Shown one piece after another: positions 1-12,159 of a DNA stretch of 64,000 nt (the first letter of the stretch is position 1; every line of letters begins with the position of its first letter). The notes below the pieces were generated by a model that saw only the letters and a list, made by a program, of their open reading frames with translations, ran no database searches and was not told the origin of the DNA. Origin of the DNA: Phoronis australis. Its lineage: Eukaryota > Phoronida > Phoronidae. The DNA is taken from assembly GCA_002633005.1 (NCBI GenBank), contig NMRA01000993.1:1-64000 (forward strand). The letters are read 5' to 3'. A program made the translations under genes and the position numbers.

Positions 1-299
1 TGCAGTTTATATATATTTTTTATTCAAATAAAAAGTCCTTGCATAGGTTGAACTTGCTCTGATATTTCTTGAACCACATGTAAGGAAAGTGTGTTCGGTG
101 CAATTTAAGGATGGTATTGTTCAGTTTTGAATATTTATTGCGAACGTTTCCGTGTCTGGTCAGCACGCCATCGGGCAAATGGCCAAACGACAAGCTTTTG
201 CCCCACTTCCGCTGACGTCACAGTTTAGTCTCACATAATCTGGCGCTATTGTTATAAACTCGCAAAAGGACTGTTGGACATTATCCCTCAGATGCCGCG

Positions 300-490
300 T
301 AACTCGCTAATAGCGTAAGCCACGCATACATCGTTATCAGCATTTGTAAGGAGTTTTCTGATTTTCCTCAAAACTTTAGAGGGCTGTCGAGCCGTTACAG
401 AGCATTATTTAGTTTCAGAGAACTGGATGGGAAAGTCGTTTTTAGTATCTACTAATAGGATAAAACCGGGTTTGCTATACTTTTAACTTG
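300..490 (+). repeat. half copy of foldback repeat (see 5470-5830)
   Basis: The segment matches the left arm at 5510-5640 directly and the right arm at 5641-5800 in inverted orientation. Shared blocks include AAGGAGTTTT, TTTCAGAGAAC, GATGGGAAA and AAAACCGGG. It looks like one arm of a degenerate MITE. Confidence 0.5.
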
Positions 491-777
491 AAAGATTGAC
501 ACCAGAGATGCAAGATTCAGCAGGTGACAAAACGAGGATTGGTGGAAATCATTACAGGGTTTACTATACTTTTAAAAGAATACGAAGTACATAGGGATAT
601 TGATGAATTATTACCTAACTCTACGGAACTGGTGGAAACTAAATGTACTTAGAAGGCTACCCTGTCCCTGCCAGTCTTCACAAAGTGTAAAGGTTTGCAA
701 TGGTTACTAAATGAACAAAAAACAATATTTCATTCATGTCAGTTCCGACTCATTAGCAGACAATCAGAGTAATGAAT

Positions 778-850
778 TGTCGGAGTTGTGAAACTTCAGA
801 GTAGTGAACTTTGCGAGAAGTGAACCTTCGGAATAGTGGCATGTAACCTT
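778..850. repeat. short minisatellite, CGGAGTAGTGAA-like units
   Basis: About four imperfect units of 15-20 bp, each built around an (R)GAGTAGTGAAC core, follow one another. A related cluster with the same core is at 9590-9670. No function is indicated. Confidence 0.5.
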
Positions 851-1460
851 GGAAATCTTTTGCATCAAGTTAGTTGCTCGTATGAAGTCTGCGAGGCTGT
901 GCACCATTACCACAGATGGACAAGGGAACATTTTCTTCTTTGACCAAAGATTCTTTACGTCTAGGCCTGCTTTTCCCAAATACTGTGAACATGATCGTAT
1001 CCTCGGTGCAAGAACATACGATTGTAAGTGCCTGGTTTTTGTTTGAGCAACGACAGAAGACTGCTTATAGTGAACTTACAGTCTGCGCGTAGTGGATTTA
1101 AAAGAATGAAAACGCACACACGTGTACACGCACATGCATTTCAATCCACCAATCCACTATGAAAGTGGACACTGGATGAACAACAATCACCTTCAATTAG
1201 AAATTCGAAATGCCTGCACCTTACCCTACTATGCTAGCAAGTACACCAAAATAGCAGATAACATATTTTCTGCTGTTTTGTTTCTTGGTCGATTTTAAGA
1301 CATTCACGCCACACTACTTGTTGAGAGCTAGTTCGCAAGTTTAAGACTGAACTAGTTAAAGGCATTTACCTCTAGTCTCCCTTGTTACCCTATAATATAT
1401 CGTTGGCCAGAAACAATATCATTTAACTTCATAAATGTAGTTAGTACTACCAGTAGCTGC

Positions 1461-1498
1461 AACAATTTTGTTGTTGTTGTTGTAGTTGTTGTTGTCCA
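1461..1498. repeat. GTT microsatellite
   Basis: A run of GTT trinucleotides interrupted by a single GTA. Confidence 0.8.
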
Positions 1499-1710
1499 TC
1501 TACATATGTATACCCTATCTCTAACGGATAGGCTGGGGCTGGACCTTTTCCGCGGGGGGTCGATCTAACCCCCTCCCGAACCCCCCTGGCTACGGGACTG
1601 ATACAGTTCCAATGACGCCGGTTTAAAATTCATCAATCTACATATTCTTAAAAGGTAAAAGGCGAGATGCCCACCATTAAGTCTGGTTCGTTTTAAGTAT
1701 TCGAGCGGTA

Positions 1711-1780
1711 GACCCGATGGTTCAGTGGAATATACTGTCTGCACGGTTAGCAGAAGTTTTAGTTTGAGTCCAGGTTGGGG
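1711..1780 (+). repeat. tRNA-derived SINE-like sequence
   Basis: An A-box-like TGGTTCAGTGG is at 1718-1728 and a B-box-like AGTTTGAGTCC at 1761-1771. The 32-base gap between them fits a type-2 RNA polymerase III promoter. I see no cloverleaf good enough to call a functional tRNA, so this is probably the head of a SINE or a tRNA pseudogene. Confidence 0.4.
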
Positions 1781-2097
1781 CAGGAATCTTTTCAAACCAA
1801 TTAATATTTATAAAGTCCCATGGTATGGCCACAAACGGCGTGCTGACCTGTGTAGTTCTCTTGTTCATACTTGTGTCCTAGTTTATTTGAGGATTTGTGG
1901 TTTTCAGTTTACATTGACAACTGGTGACATACATGTACACTGCAGTCGCCATAGAAAAGTGTTCAGACTGTAATTATATTCCACTCCTAGGTTTTTTGTG
2001 TAGTTTGTAGATCTATAATAAATGTGGAGATGATTACATGTGTTCGAGTTTGGTAAGATAAGTGATCTTGTGTTTGTACGTGAAGCCGGGCTAGATA

Positions 2098-2798
2098 CTA
2101 TGTCAAAGATATTTTGAAATAAGCGGTTGTAATTGGTTTTAATAGGTCAATGTTGAGATCGTCGGCAATAACAAATGCTTTTTTATCCGTACTCGATTGA
2201 ATAATGGTATTGGTATAGTCATCTAAGAAAAATTGCATGTACTTGTCTTTATTTGTGGGGATCTTTTTGCAATTGCTGTATGTATGCCGCGTACCTTGAA
2301 ATGATAAGGTAAGCATTCATAAGATTTGAAATTGAGTGAAATGTCATTTTTATTACAAACAAGCTTTTTTATGGTGTATGTCCATGTAACAAATCCTTCA
2401 CGAGAAGTAAAATCTGGTGAGTAACTTTTAAAGTGTTGTCATACTTGTCGAAATTAAATAGCGAGCCGTCGTCTAATTATTGTTGGTAACCACGATTCTT
2501 GTACGCAGATGGCAATCAAAAACAATTTATTTGTTTAAGATCATAAACAATGGCTCTAAAAAGATTTTGCGTTGACCGATTGAATATTGACACTCGGTAA
2601 TTTTAGTTCATCTGCACATACATTAATTGCAAAAAAATCGCTCAAACCTTCGTTGTCACAACAGTGGTACTTGTCGATTTGAAACCCATTTGTAAGAGTA
2701 TCAACTAAATTGTTGCCACTGTCTCCCCATATTATTTGACCACTTTTCGAGTATAAAAGGTCAGATTTGCAATACGTGATATGTTTGTCATGTGTCAC
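2098..2798 (-). pseudogene. degenerate non-LTR retrotransposon endonuclease region
   Basis: Two consecutive - strand reading stretches resemble the start of the APE-type endonuclease of CR1/L2-like LINEs. The upstream one (2798-2556) ends in a LPSVNIQSVNAKSF-like block, similar to the usual 'N-x-QS-I-NAKF' opening. The downstream one (2316-2098) contains FVIADDLNIDLLKP, which corresponds to the 'GDFNIDLL' motif with G replaced by A and F by L. The two are separated by frame breaks and about 240 bases. Identification rests on motif resemblance only; no RT domain follows. Confidence 0.45.
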
Positions 2799-2799
2799 G

Positions 2800-5460
2800 T
2801 GACCAGTCGTATTTGCCTAAGTCAGTCGCGAAATATGAAAACACGTAAGAAATCAGTATAGTTGAAGGCCTATGGTCCGAGTTGTACGCAGGAAATACAT
2901 GTACTCTTAACGCCAATTTAGCGGGGTTTTTTGGTGTGACATAAAGTTCAAAAACTTTGATTAACAAAATTGGTTGTAATGACCATGTCATCTACATTAT
3001 GTGGTATGATGAGTTTTATCTCTCTATTCAACATTTTTCAATAAAACTTGTATTTAAATATTAGCAGTTGTATAATTTGCAAAGTACGTCACGGGTAAAT
3101 CATCCAATTTGTGATAAGCTGGTTTTGTATCACCTTATTCACATGTCCGTACATTTAGACGAATATCTACAAAACTAGCATTTTACTCAGCAGAAGCATG
3201 AATTTTCAGAAAGTAGAAATTCCAACACTGCATGACTTACGCGTTAAAGGTGCTACCTCCGTCCATTTGCAATCACCAAGCTGTGCGTCCCACGGAAGAC
3301 AATGCTCAAAGAAAGTCAGTGTGAAGAGAAATACACGATAGTGGTTCAAATTTACTAACTTGAAACAATTTGGTGGACGAGTGAAATTCCTTGTTTCAAA
3401 GTTGCGTACACATTGGCAAATGTAGTTTTTATTAGTTATGCTTTGCAGAAGTCAGAAATCATATGATGATTAAACATTTCTTATTTTAACCATGATGAAA
3501 TCACTTGAAATTTGTTAATTCAGGATTTCATTTGTGCGAAACAAGCAAAGAATTATATACATGTAGCATGCGCTTTGACGCGAGCAAGTCTTCCAGAAAT
3601 ACATGGAAATTCGTATAGTCTCGTTACATTACGGTTAGTAATGGATTTTAAAAGCGTAAAGTACCAGCCTGAGACAACCATTCAGTTACACGTAACCTTC
3701 TGCGATACATGTACTTACCAACAGCAGAAACCAGTAGGCCTATCACAAATGTTACAGTCACCAAGAAATGAAACCCAAGGAATGCCATAGTTCTTATCAA
3801 TTCCAATAAAGGCGACACTCTGCCAAGTGCATGCAGACACGAGACCTACATGTATAAATTGGTATCAGCAAAACGTAATGACCGGTTTTAATATACTTGT
3901 ATGTAGCGTCACGTGATATCAGACAATATCAAAATCATTGACAGCGAGCTTAATATAGGAATAACACTGGACGGGATTTAATGAAGGAATGAAGGGGCAA
4001 GATCATAGAAATTGAATGTTATAAATGACAAAATCTGAGAATGTCACACTTGGGTGTAGGACTTTGTCCCAAGGATACGAACGGAACGTAATAAAGACTG
4101 TTAATAACGAAAAGTGCTGTGTATTTAATCAATTTTGCATATCAGAAAACTTGCTTCCATAGTACAGCCATTTCTATTACTGATTATGTATTTGTTGTTG
4201 GATTTTTTCCAAGTGAATGGACGACATTGATACTCGTAGCAGTTTTCAAAGAACGTACACACATACAGTACCCAGCAATCTAAGGGAATAAGTTTAATTC
4301 AAATTGGAAGAATTTTTTTAGAAAGGATACTTTGTTATAAATTTCAAAATCCGCGGAAAGTAATCATTAGTAAGTCTCAAGCTGCAAATTTTAGCATGAT
4401 AGGTCATGATTTTGTGTTTGATACTTTAATTACTTTATACATGTACGTAAAGAATCAGAAAACTAGATTTGTTGTGCGGTCCTATTTCAAGTGTGCGTTT
4501 GATTGTACTGATACATTTAGTTTTTAAGCAGCTACGTCACAAGATTGAGGGAGGAACGTACCTAATACTTCGATCCGTGTAATACCGTGTCAGTGTGATA
4601 TTCACATTATACATGCACTAATAAACAGACTGTTCCAGCAGAATCGAACAGTGGACATAGTTATCGCCATTTATGTTTATTTGTTTTTGGAACATGAACT
4701 GAAAGATTCAGGTGTACATAAGATATCGTGGTATGGTAGTGTTGTTTGTTGATGACCTAATTCTTTTGTCATTTAATGTAGTCTACCTACAGAGAAAACT
4801 TGGTGCGCTGTATAGCTGCCAAACTTGAAATCTAGTAGTTCATTTAAAAAAAAACAAAAAGTATTGATTTTAGTGAAGTCGGCATTGTCAAAACGAATGA
4901 AAGGTGGTTTTATGGTGGAGATCCAACTAACGCTGTGAAAGTGTATCTAGACCATGGCATTACCTTTGCTTCTGCGGGAATTTGGGGCTTGGCCCAAACA
5001 CACAGTCATACACTCCAACAGGAAAACCAATTTGTAGTTTGAGGAACGGTTCAAAAGTTTACTATTCGTTGTCAAGCAAACTTAACGTTGGTTGATTATA
5101 GCTTCCTAGCAATAATACATTTTGGTTATAAAATGTGAGTGTTTAATGATGGTGGGGAAGTCGAGAAAGTGCATTTAAAATACAGTAAAGGAATGCCAAA
5201 GTCATCGGTTGGGGATGTCACAAGAAGTAGATTCGGAAGGTAGTCTCTACCCACAGAAGGATTCCCAAGAAAAACCAGGTACGAAATAAAAATACACTAA
5301 AACCTGTTTTGACAATTTCAGTCAATCTTCGTTCTGTCACCTGCTAATGCATAATTGGCGCGAATCTTCAGAGATCAAGGTAAGAATCAATTAAAAACTC
5401 ATAGTCCCCATGTCTCAGACTGGGTATTGTTGTTGTTAGTAGGTGGTCTTTCTCCACAGT
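2800..5460. other. no gene seen
   Basis: AT-rich sequence with only short unrecognisable ORFs (the longest is at 3512-3790 on the + strand, with no motif). No repeat with clear ends was found. Confidence 0.4.
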
Positions 5461-5469
5461 TGCTATGTA

Positions 5470-5830
5470 TATTGCTAAAAGCGTGGGTCATGCTCGCCAA
5501 TTTTGTAGACTTCGAAAGGAATTCCAAAATTTCCTCAAAACGTTTGATTGTAGTGCATTATTAAAATTCAGGGAATCGAATGAGAATGTCGTTTTTAAAA
5601 TCTATTAGTAGGACAAAACCGGGATTGGTATCCTCTTAAAAAGAATACTAGGCCCGGTTTTGGCCTATTAACAGATACTAACAACGATTTTCCCATCCCG
5701 TTCTCTGAAACAAAGTACATGTAATGCTCTGTAGCTCTCGACAACCGTAAGAAATTTGGAGGAAATTTTAAAAACTCCTTTCAAATGCTGCTAAACTGAC
5801 AAGTATGACCTACTATGCTTTTAGCGAATT
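5470..5830. repeat. palindromic foldback (MITE-like) repeat
   Basis: The left arm (about 5470-5640) and the right arm (about 5641-5830) are imperfect inverted copies of each other, meeting near 5640 around AAAACCGGG and its complement CCCGGTTTT. The outer blocks (GCTAAAAGC and its complement GCTTTTAGC) and TTTCCTC/GAGGAAA correspond as well. A one-arm relative is at 300-490. No coding capacity. Confidence 0.6.
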
Positions 5831-5869
5831 ACTCAATAGTCCATTTGCTGGGCCAATAGCCCTCAAAGT

Positions 5870-5945
5870 GAACCCTGCAATGCTAAAATTTTCTTTTTTT
5901 GAAATTTATTAAATATGATCAGGACAAAATTAGCTTGGTTGCACT
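5870..5945 (+). repeat. fragment of dispersed repeat also at 13640-13890 and 57050-57300
   Basis: An ACCCTGCAA..TTTTCTTTTT..GAAATTTATTA..GGTTGCA block matches the repeat at 57080-57165 in the same orientation and the one at 13780-13860 inverted. Confidence 0.5.
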
Positions 5946-6037
5946 GTGTGGGGCTATTCGGAGAATTCTCCTCGCGGTGTCGCTGCTGTACTAGTGGTGA
6001 TTGAATTGCGCATGCGTCGCTGTCTGCATGTAAACAG

Positions 6038-6241
6038 GTGGTAAAAAGACGGATTGTTATCAAAATACGTCGTCGCGCAAAGCCTTATTATTGCTATTTT
6101 CCCTGGTGCAAGTCTTCGACAGGTGGTCACAAATTACCAAAAGACCTAAGGTTACTACATTCGTGGAGCATTGCGGTCAAAAGGGTCAACCAACTGAGAA
6201 AAAGTGTGTGGATGCCGAAGCCCCTTTATGAGACTACATAA
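6038..6241 (+). pseudogene. THAP-like zinc-finger fragment
   Basis: The reading frame contains YCYFPWCKSSTGGHKLPKD followed by a Trp-containing block and KRVN. This resembles the first half of a THAP domain: a CxxxxC pair, then 'H-x-FP-KD', then 'W..A..R'. The distal Cys-x2-His pair of the C2CH finger is absent and a TAA falls just before a GGTAAGT donor-like site. It could be the first exon of a THAP gene or a decayed transposon remnant. THAP domains are DNA-binding modules of transposases and host regulators. Confidence 0.3.
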
Positions 6242-6249
6242 GGACGGTT

Positions 6250-9200
6250 ACTTGGTAAGTTTTTAGCAATCAAGTTTCTATCGACATCGTTCGGTGATGT
6301 TATCTCCACCAGTTACCCAACTGAATAACGGGTTTATTGAATGGAACTAAGTGTTTCTTTTCGAAAACTCACCGAGGACTCGGATGCCGGGTAGGCTAGC
6401 AGCACATACTCACATATTGTCCTCCAAGGGTGGGAATGCGCCCAATATAAGAGGTGTGTGGTACGTGACGCTCAGAAGTCAGGGGTGCCTTTTTCAAAGC
6501 AGTTTCTCTTCAAAGCTATGCTACGTCCAATAAAATTCTCTAGACGAGTGAGTTTCCTTATTTCATAGCGGACCCCACCCCCAGGACTACCCGGCAGATT
6601 AGTTACCGAATTAACATGAACAAGCTATTCAGTAAACGTCATAACATTGCATTAGAATAAAAATTGACACTTAGAATGAATTTTACTTTTTGAGGTCAGA
6701 TGCTCATTTTAGGTGTCGTGAAAAATACACATTATTAAATCACTTTTAGCCTGTTTCACATAGTTTAATTCAGATCTTAAATAAGACTTGGGTACAAAGA
6801 TTTAGTTTCTACATATAAACATGAAGATGAAACGTCAAGTATGTTCTGCCTTACTAAAGTAGTTTTGTCTTGTGTTTTCTGTTATAATTTGCTAATATTT
6901 CTCTGACTATTCTGTTACAGGTGAGAGAAAACAACTGAAACCAACCGCCTGACCATCTATTTTACCTTTGGACAAAGTAATCATTCAGCAATATCCTGAG
7001 AGAATTGAACCTAATTCAGAAATTCAGCCTTTGATATGCCTGATTATGGACTCCATTGCGTGGGAAAATTACAATTGTTTTTAACAATGCTGTTTCTTTA
7101 TATACTTTTCTTGCATGCGGAACTTTTGTTGTGGACAAGTTATCACAAAACTTAAAATTGTTCAAAGGCCTTCTTAAGAAAGCTCTAAAAATAATTACAC
7201 ACACAAACAAATCAAATGCAAATAAAGGGATTACTTTATTTTGATCGCTGCACATTTCTAGAGGTCAACAGGAAAACGACAATTCGCAAGCGTAATCGCT
7301 AATTATTTTAGCTTTATAAAGAATAAGCACAACTGTACTGTATGGGGCTTTAAAACTGAGGAAATATTGTGGTTTCAATAATTAGTGACAAACTTGCCCG
7401 TTGATGAAAAATTTATTCGATCATCAAAGTGTAACATTAACGGGCTTTCTACTGACAATAAGACAATCGATGTAGTCACTGAATGTCATTTCCCCACAGT
7501 CTGTACCAAATTGAAAAGATTTTACCATTAGTATAAAGCCTTTCTTCTGCAAGGAAATGTTAATGTCACTCAGTGAGAAAGGACAGGTATTTATACCAGA
7601 TGCTTTTGATTTTCATTTCACAGAGATCTAGTTTCAATAGCGTATCTAAGCGCTTGTAAAAAAGGTCCAGTTTCGACACGTGGCTTTCCTCCAGGTAACC
7701 TCATTCAGCCTCAATTAGATCCTTGAAGGTAAACACAACAGCATATAACTTGACTCGTTTTGTGCCCAAAATCTGACCCTGAACTAGATCAGAGTGCCGC
7801 TACGTCTTCTTTAGCTTCAATACAGCATGTTTCTTCCAGGAAAGGAAATAAGCTATTGTCCACACGTGACTTAATGCCTTTGAAAGGTATCCTCACCGAC
7901 GAGGCTGACTTGTGTAGCAGTAGATATAGTTCCTCTTCATACACAAACAACACGTTGTCTTATGATAACTTCGTACTGAGATTCACATTTCACCAGGGCC
8001 ACTGACATGTACATTGCGCCATGCAGCACTAATGGTGTGTGCAAATGCTGTGGGAAGAGAAAGGAGTAACAAAGCTTGTTCGTTGTCTCCGATGAAGAAA
8101 GTAGGCTTTAACAACAGATCTACATGTACACTGGATGGGAAGATCTTGCTGGTTAGCTGCAGTCAACATCTTAAAAACAATTTTTGACCATTCAGGGTCG
8201 ATGCAGAAGCGATGCATATCTCTCCTCTGCACGGTACAGGCCTTCAAACCTAAAAACCAAAGGTCACGTGAAAACAGACATGATAGAATTTCATTTCACC
8301 GTGTAGTAAATTTCCGGAAGACAAGTAGTAAACAAATAGTCTTATGGATATTTACGTACCTTTTGCCATGGCATTGGGCTTGGATTGTAATCTCACTAAC
8401 CCATATGGAGTTAAACATTCAGCATTCATTGACGTAACTGTCACTGATAAACCTGTTTGAAATCATTCCAAACAATAATACGGCTTTGATGTAGGAAAAG
8501 ATCTCGAGTGCTACGTCAAGTATCGTAACACGCATCACAGCAAAGATTAACTCTACTGGCGACTGTCGCGAAGCCGACATCGGCGAGTATCTCAGTTAAC
8601 AGGCATCAGTAGAATAAACATAGAATAATCGTTAAAATAATCACAAACCTTACCTTTGTATGAGGTCGTGCTTACTTTCTCTCATAGAAGCACCCTTTTC
8701 ACGCAATCTCAGATTCAGTTTGCACACCTTCAAGCCATCTCACCATGTATTTAAAGGGCTTGCGAAATCGAGGCTGTTAATCTATCACCACTAGTACACG
8801 CACGCCCTCTAGTTATTGTAGATTTTCCGAATAGCCCCATTTTGAGCACTTATTGTACATGTAGTTCAAGATAACGGATGGTGCCATTATGAATTGTGGC
8901 TCACTTTGTTTTTTCAACTTGATGACTAACAGGGTCATGTAATACATTTCCATTTTTGGTGATGAGGAGCTCATTTCTGATGATGTTTTATTGATGCCGG
9001 GTCATTTTCTAGGTCAAACCAGAATTTGAATGCCAAAACTGCCTAACAGCCTTCTGGTATTCAGTTTCAATCTAATTATTTTTTTCACTTTATCAGTTAA
9101 ACACTTCAACATTTATTTTCAAAGTGCTGATGATTGCATACTATAGTAGGCCAAACATTTTGTTCTTGAGTTTCATGAGGGACGTACCGGCACGCTAAAG

Positions 9201-9500
9201 AAAGCATCTGGCATGCAAAATGCTGATCAGCTCATCAGCTGCTGGAGCCTCCAATATGGTTACTGCCCACTTCTCAAATAAAAACACTACTTCAATGAAG
9301 CCCACGCCTCTTCCAAATATCAACTTATGTGTTTCATTTTGCTGCATTAATATGATACATTTTCTCTTCGTTAAACGAACTTTAGGGAAGATACAATTCA
9401 GGAGCTGTGAACTATAAGACAGTAGAAAAGGGCAGAAATGTCATTGGACTTCATTGCCCGAAATTTATTTTTGTGTGGGTATAATTATTTTGTTAGTAAG
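6250..9500. other. no gene seen
   Basis: Several ORFs of 60-100 codons occur (for example 7760-8005 and 8135-8437 on the + strand, 8029-8247 on the -), but none shows a domain, a consistent splice structure or a homologue elsewhere in the window. Treated as non-coding. Confidence 0.35.
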
Positions 9501-9589
9501 TAACAAATTAATAACCCATTCGTGAAACTGGGAGAAAATTCAGGAAGATCGAGTAAAAAATATCAACATCATTTCGTCGTAACGGTTTT

Positions 9590-9670
9590 TTCGGCGTGGT
9601 GGGCTCTCGGAGTAGCCGGGTTTTTTTTCGGAGCAGTGGGCTTTCGGAGAAGTGATCCCCGGAGTGGTTA
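9590..9670. repeat. minisatellite, TCGGAGTAGYGGG-like units
   Basis: Four imperfect units of about 20 bp with a TCGGAG(T/C)AG(C/T) core, related to the cluster at 778-850. Confidence 0.45.
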
Positions 9671-9679
9671 CCTGTTACA

Positions 9680-10888
9680 CTCCTGTATTGTCGACGGAAA
9701 TGCTAGGCCGATGATCTGTAGGTATTCAATCTCATCACAGCCATGTTTTACTCAATTTCTACTAAAATGGGACAAAGTCTTGGTTTGCTTGGAGATGGTT
9801 AACAATCACCCATATCGGTAGATTGTCTGTTTAACTCACCACTGCTGTTTCTCGTATTTCTGCCTTAAATTATTCTTTCAACAACCCTGTCTGAAGGAGA
9901 TGTTGACATATTTCTTCGTAACAGAGCACCATTAGTGTACATGCGCTGTGTTAAAAAGTTTTCAAAATAAACCGAACAACGGGGAAACTCTTTTCTACTA
10001 GAATCCGACAGTGCCTCCATAAACGTTGTCACAGTGGTAATTTCTACAATTTGCACATAAATCCATTCATAATTAAACAATAAACGACTAGGCGCAAGAG
10101 CGTCAACTTAAACTCCGACAAAAGTTCGTTAAACGTGCTATAAATGTTTGATTAAAGTTTCAAAAATTTATGGCAAGAAGTCTATCCCAAATAATGCAGC
10201 ATTGCAGAGTTCTTTCGAATTTTATTTCGAAGTATACGGTGTGTGGAGCACCTTCCCGATAATGTCAAGGAAGTTCTATTCGAAGTTGGGTACAGCTGTC
10301 GACACTTAGATGACAAGACTGTCCAATTCTAAGAACAGACATACCGTATTTCAAAAAAGCAACATGTATGGCATTATAAAAAGCATTAGTAAGGAGAGTC
10401 GACCCATTGGCCGTGTGGTTGTAGAATTTCAGTGGGTTTGCCCAACTTGAAACTGCCATGGAAGACATACATGGATGTCATGAGGAATGAGGTTGGCGAA
10501 AAATAGATGTCATGTAGTGGAGTGATAGGAAAAGACTAAGCACAATAAGGAAGGAGCGCATCTGGACGAAGAAGACTAGAGAAAGTTTGCAGAGGATATA
10601 GATAAGCACAGACATACGCTGACTGACCAGGAGTCATACCTCCATAACTTCTGCAACCGTCAAGTAGTTACTGATTGTTCAAAACGAGCTGGTCATTGGG
10701 CATGAGCAGAACAGTCAGATTTTTAGTTTCGGCAAGCAGGCAATGTTACAAAGCCACTGATAAAATTTCAAAATGTCGTAGTTGTTGAATAAGCCTGCCC
10801 GGGCAAGTGAAGGACATGGCTTTGAGCCGCTGTTCAGTTGCCTGTTAGTCATAGGACAGTAATATAACAGTAACGTAGCTGATGTCTT
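9680..10888. other. no gene seen
   Basis: Only short unrecognised ORFs on both strands; no repeat with defined ends. Confidence 0.35.
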
Positions 10889-10891
10889 TAA

Positions 10892-12150
10892 AGACGAAGG
10901 CAACCTTTTTTCATGTCATTTTTAGCAAAAATAGGGTTCGTTGATTGTCCCAGGAATATTTTTCACTTATTTACAGCTTTTCGTAATTTAATAAATTACT
11001 CGTCGTCTACTCCGGAAGTGACGTTTTGGGAGGCAAGAATTTCGCGTCAATTTCTTTTCATACAGTCTGACTGTTTGCTTTTGTTTACGAGTCAGTCAAC
11101 ATGCAACGCTGTTGCTGCCTACCGAGATGTACTCATTATCGTCTCACGTACACAAGAAGAACTGTCCCACTCTTGCCCGAGCGTCCCGCGACACACTCCC
11201 AGTAGATGGTGACTTGAGCACCCAAACTACTTACATCCCGCCGTGCGACTCCCTCGTCACATACGCTGCACCTTCTAAATAGCTCCAATACAAGTCCACG
11301 ATAAACTTATCAAACTTAGGCTCACCGATCTGTTCATTGGATGACGAAATGTCCTTTTCACTGGGTGTAAAACTGGGACTGTATTCACCCCAACTACTCA
11401 ACATCGCTGCAAGGCTGCTTACGGGCTCTAGGTTAGAGACACATGGGACTGCTAGCTCCTGGAATTGCACGCTATGGGTTAAGTTCGGAGGCATGGGTGA
11501 CAGAGGATGAAGTGCCTCCAGTCACTGTTTATAGTGGCCACAGCTTGCGAGGCTTCTCGCCTCAAAAACACACTTTTCGGGGATGGCGAAGGGGCACTGC
11601 CGGGAATCAACAGCGACGGTATGGAACCCTTCTTCAGGCGTTGCTTCGCAGGGACCTTCATCAATTCAGCGTACATATCTGTCGTAATCTGATGGCTGAA
11701 AATGCTTGCCACTGCTTTGTACGTTGCGTGAACGGGTAGCGCTGCGTACTTCACACGAACGAGCTAGCCAAGTACGGCGAAGTGACATCCTTCGGAAAGC
11801 GATCCAAGGTACCCAAACTGCGTGTGAGACGATAATGAGTACTGTACATCCTGGTACGCAGCAACAGAGGGACATATTGACTGACTCGTAAACACAAGCA
11901 AACCAAAGCAAACGACGACCGAACTTATCACATCCGAGGCAGAACAATGATTGACTTGACTGCTCTCACAGTCTGACTGTATGAAAAGAAATTGGCGCAA
12001 AATTCTTGCCTCCCAAAACGTCACTTCCGGAGTAGAGGACGAGATATTAATTAAATTACGAAGAACTGTTATTAAGTGAAAAATATGTCTGGGATAATCA
12101 ACAGACCCTATTTTTGCTAAAAGTGACATGAAAAAAGGTTGCCTTCGCCT
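10892..12150. mobile_element. 1.26 kb TTAA-flanked element with ~190 bp terminal inverted repeats
   Basis: The ends are AG(A/G)CGAAGGCAACC and its complement, each directly outside flanked by TTAA (10888-10891 and 12151-12154). The inverted repeats extend to about 11083 and 11961. They pair along blocks such as ATAGGGT, GGAAGTGACGTTTTGGGAGGC and CAGTCTGACTG, with scattered mismatches. The paired + strand (10913-11212) and - strand (12129-11764) ORFs are simply the two arms read outward-in and are not genes. TTAA duplication is known for piggyBac and Kolobok elements; there is no transposase, so it is non-autonomous. Confidence 0.75.
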
Positions 12151-12159
12151 TTAAGTATC

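Larger units (their letters stand above)
1..1700. other. intergenic stretch, no gene seen
   Basis: No coding exon is supported here; the short ORFs have no recognisable domain. What can be seen: a degenerate copy of a foldback repeat at about 300-490 (its full copy is at 5470-5830), a short minisatellite of CGGAGTAGTGAA-like units at about 778-850, a GTT microsatellite at 1461-1498, and a G-run/C-run hairpin at about 1550-1590. Confidence 0.5.

Noticed and set aside
1711-1780. Functional tRNA gene
   Set aside because: A and B boxes are recognisable but the arms do not form a proper cloverleaf; treated as a SINE or relic. The same applies to 13211-13275.
10913-12129. Two similar proteins on opposite strands (10913-11212 + and 12129-11764 -)
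   Set aside because: They are the two arms of the terminal inverted repeat read from the outside; neither is a gene.
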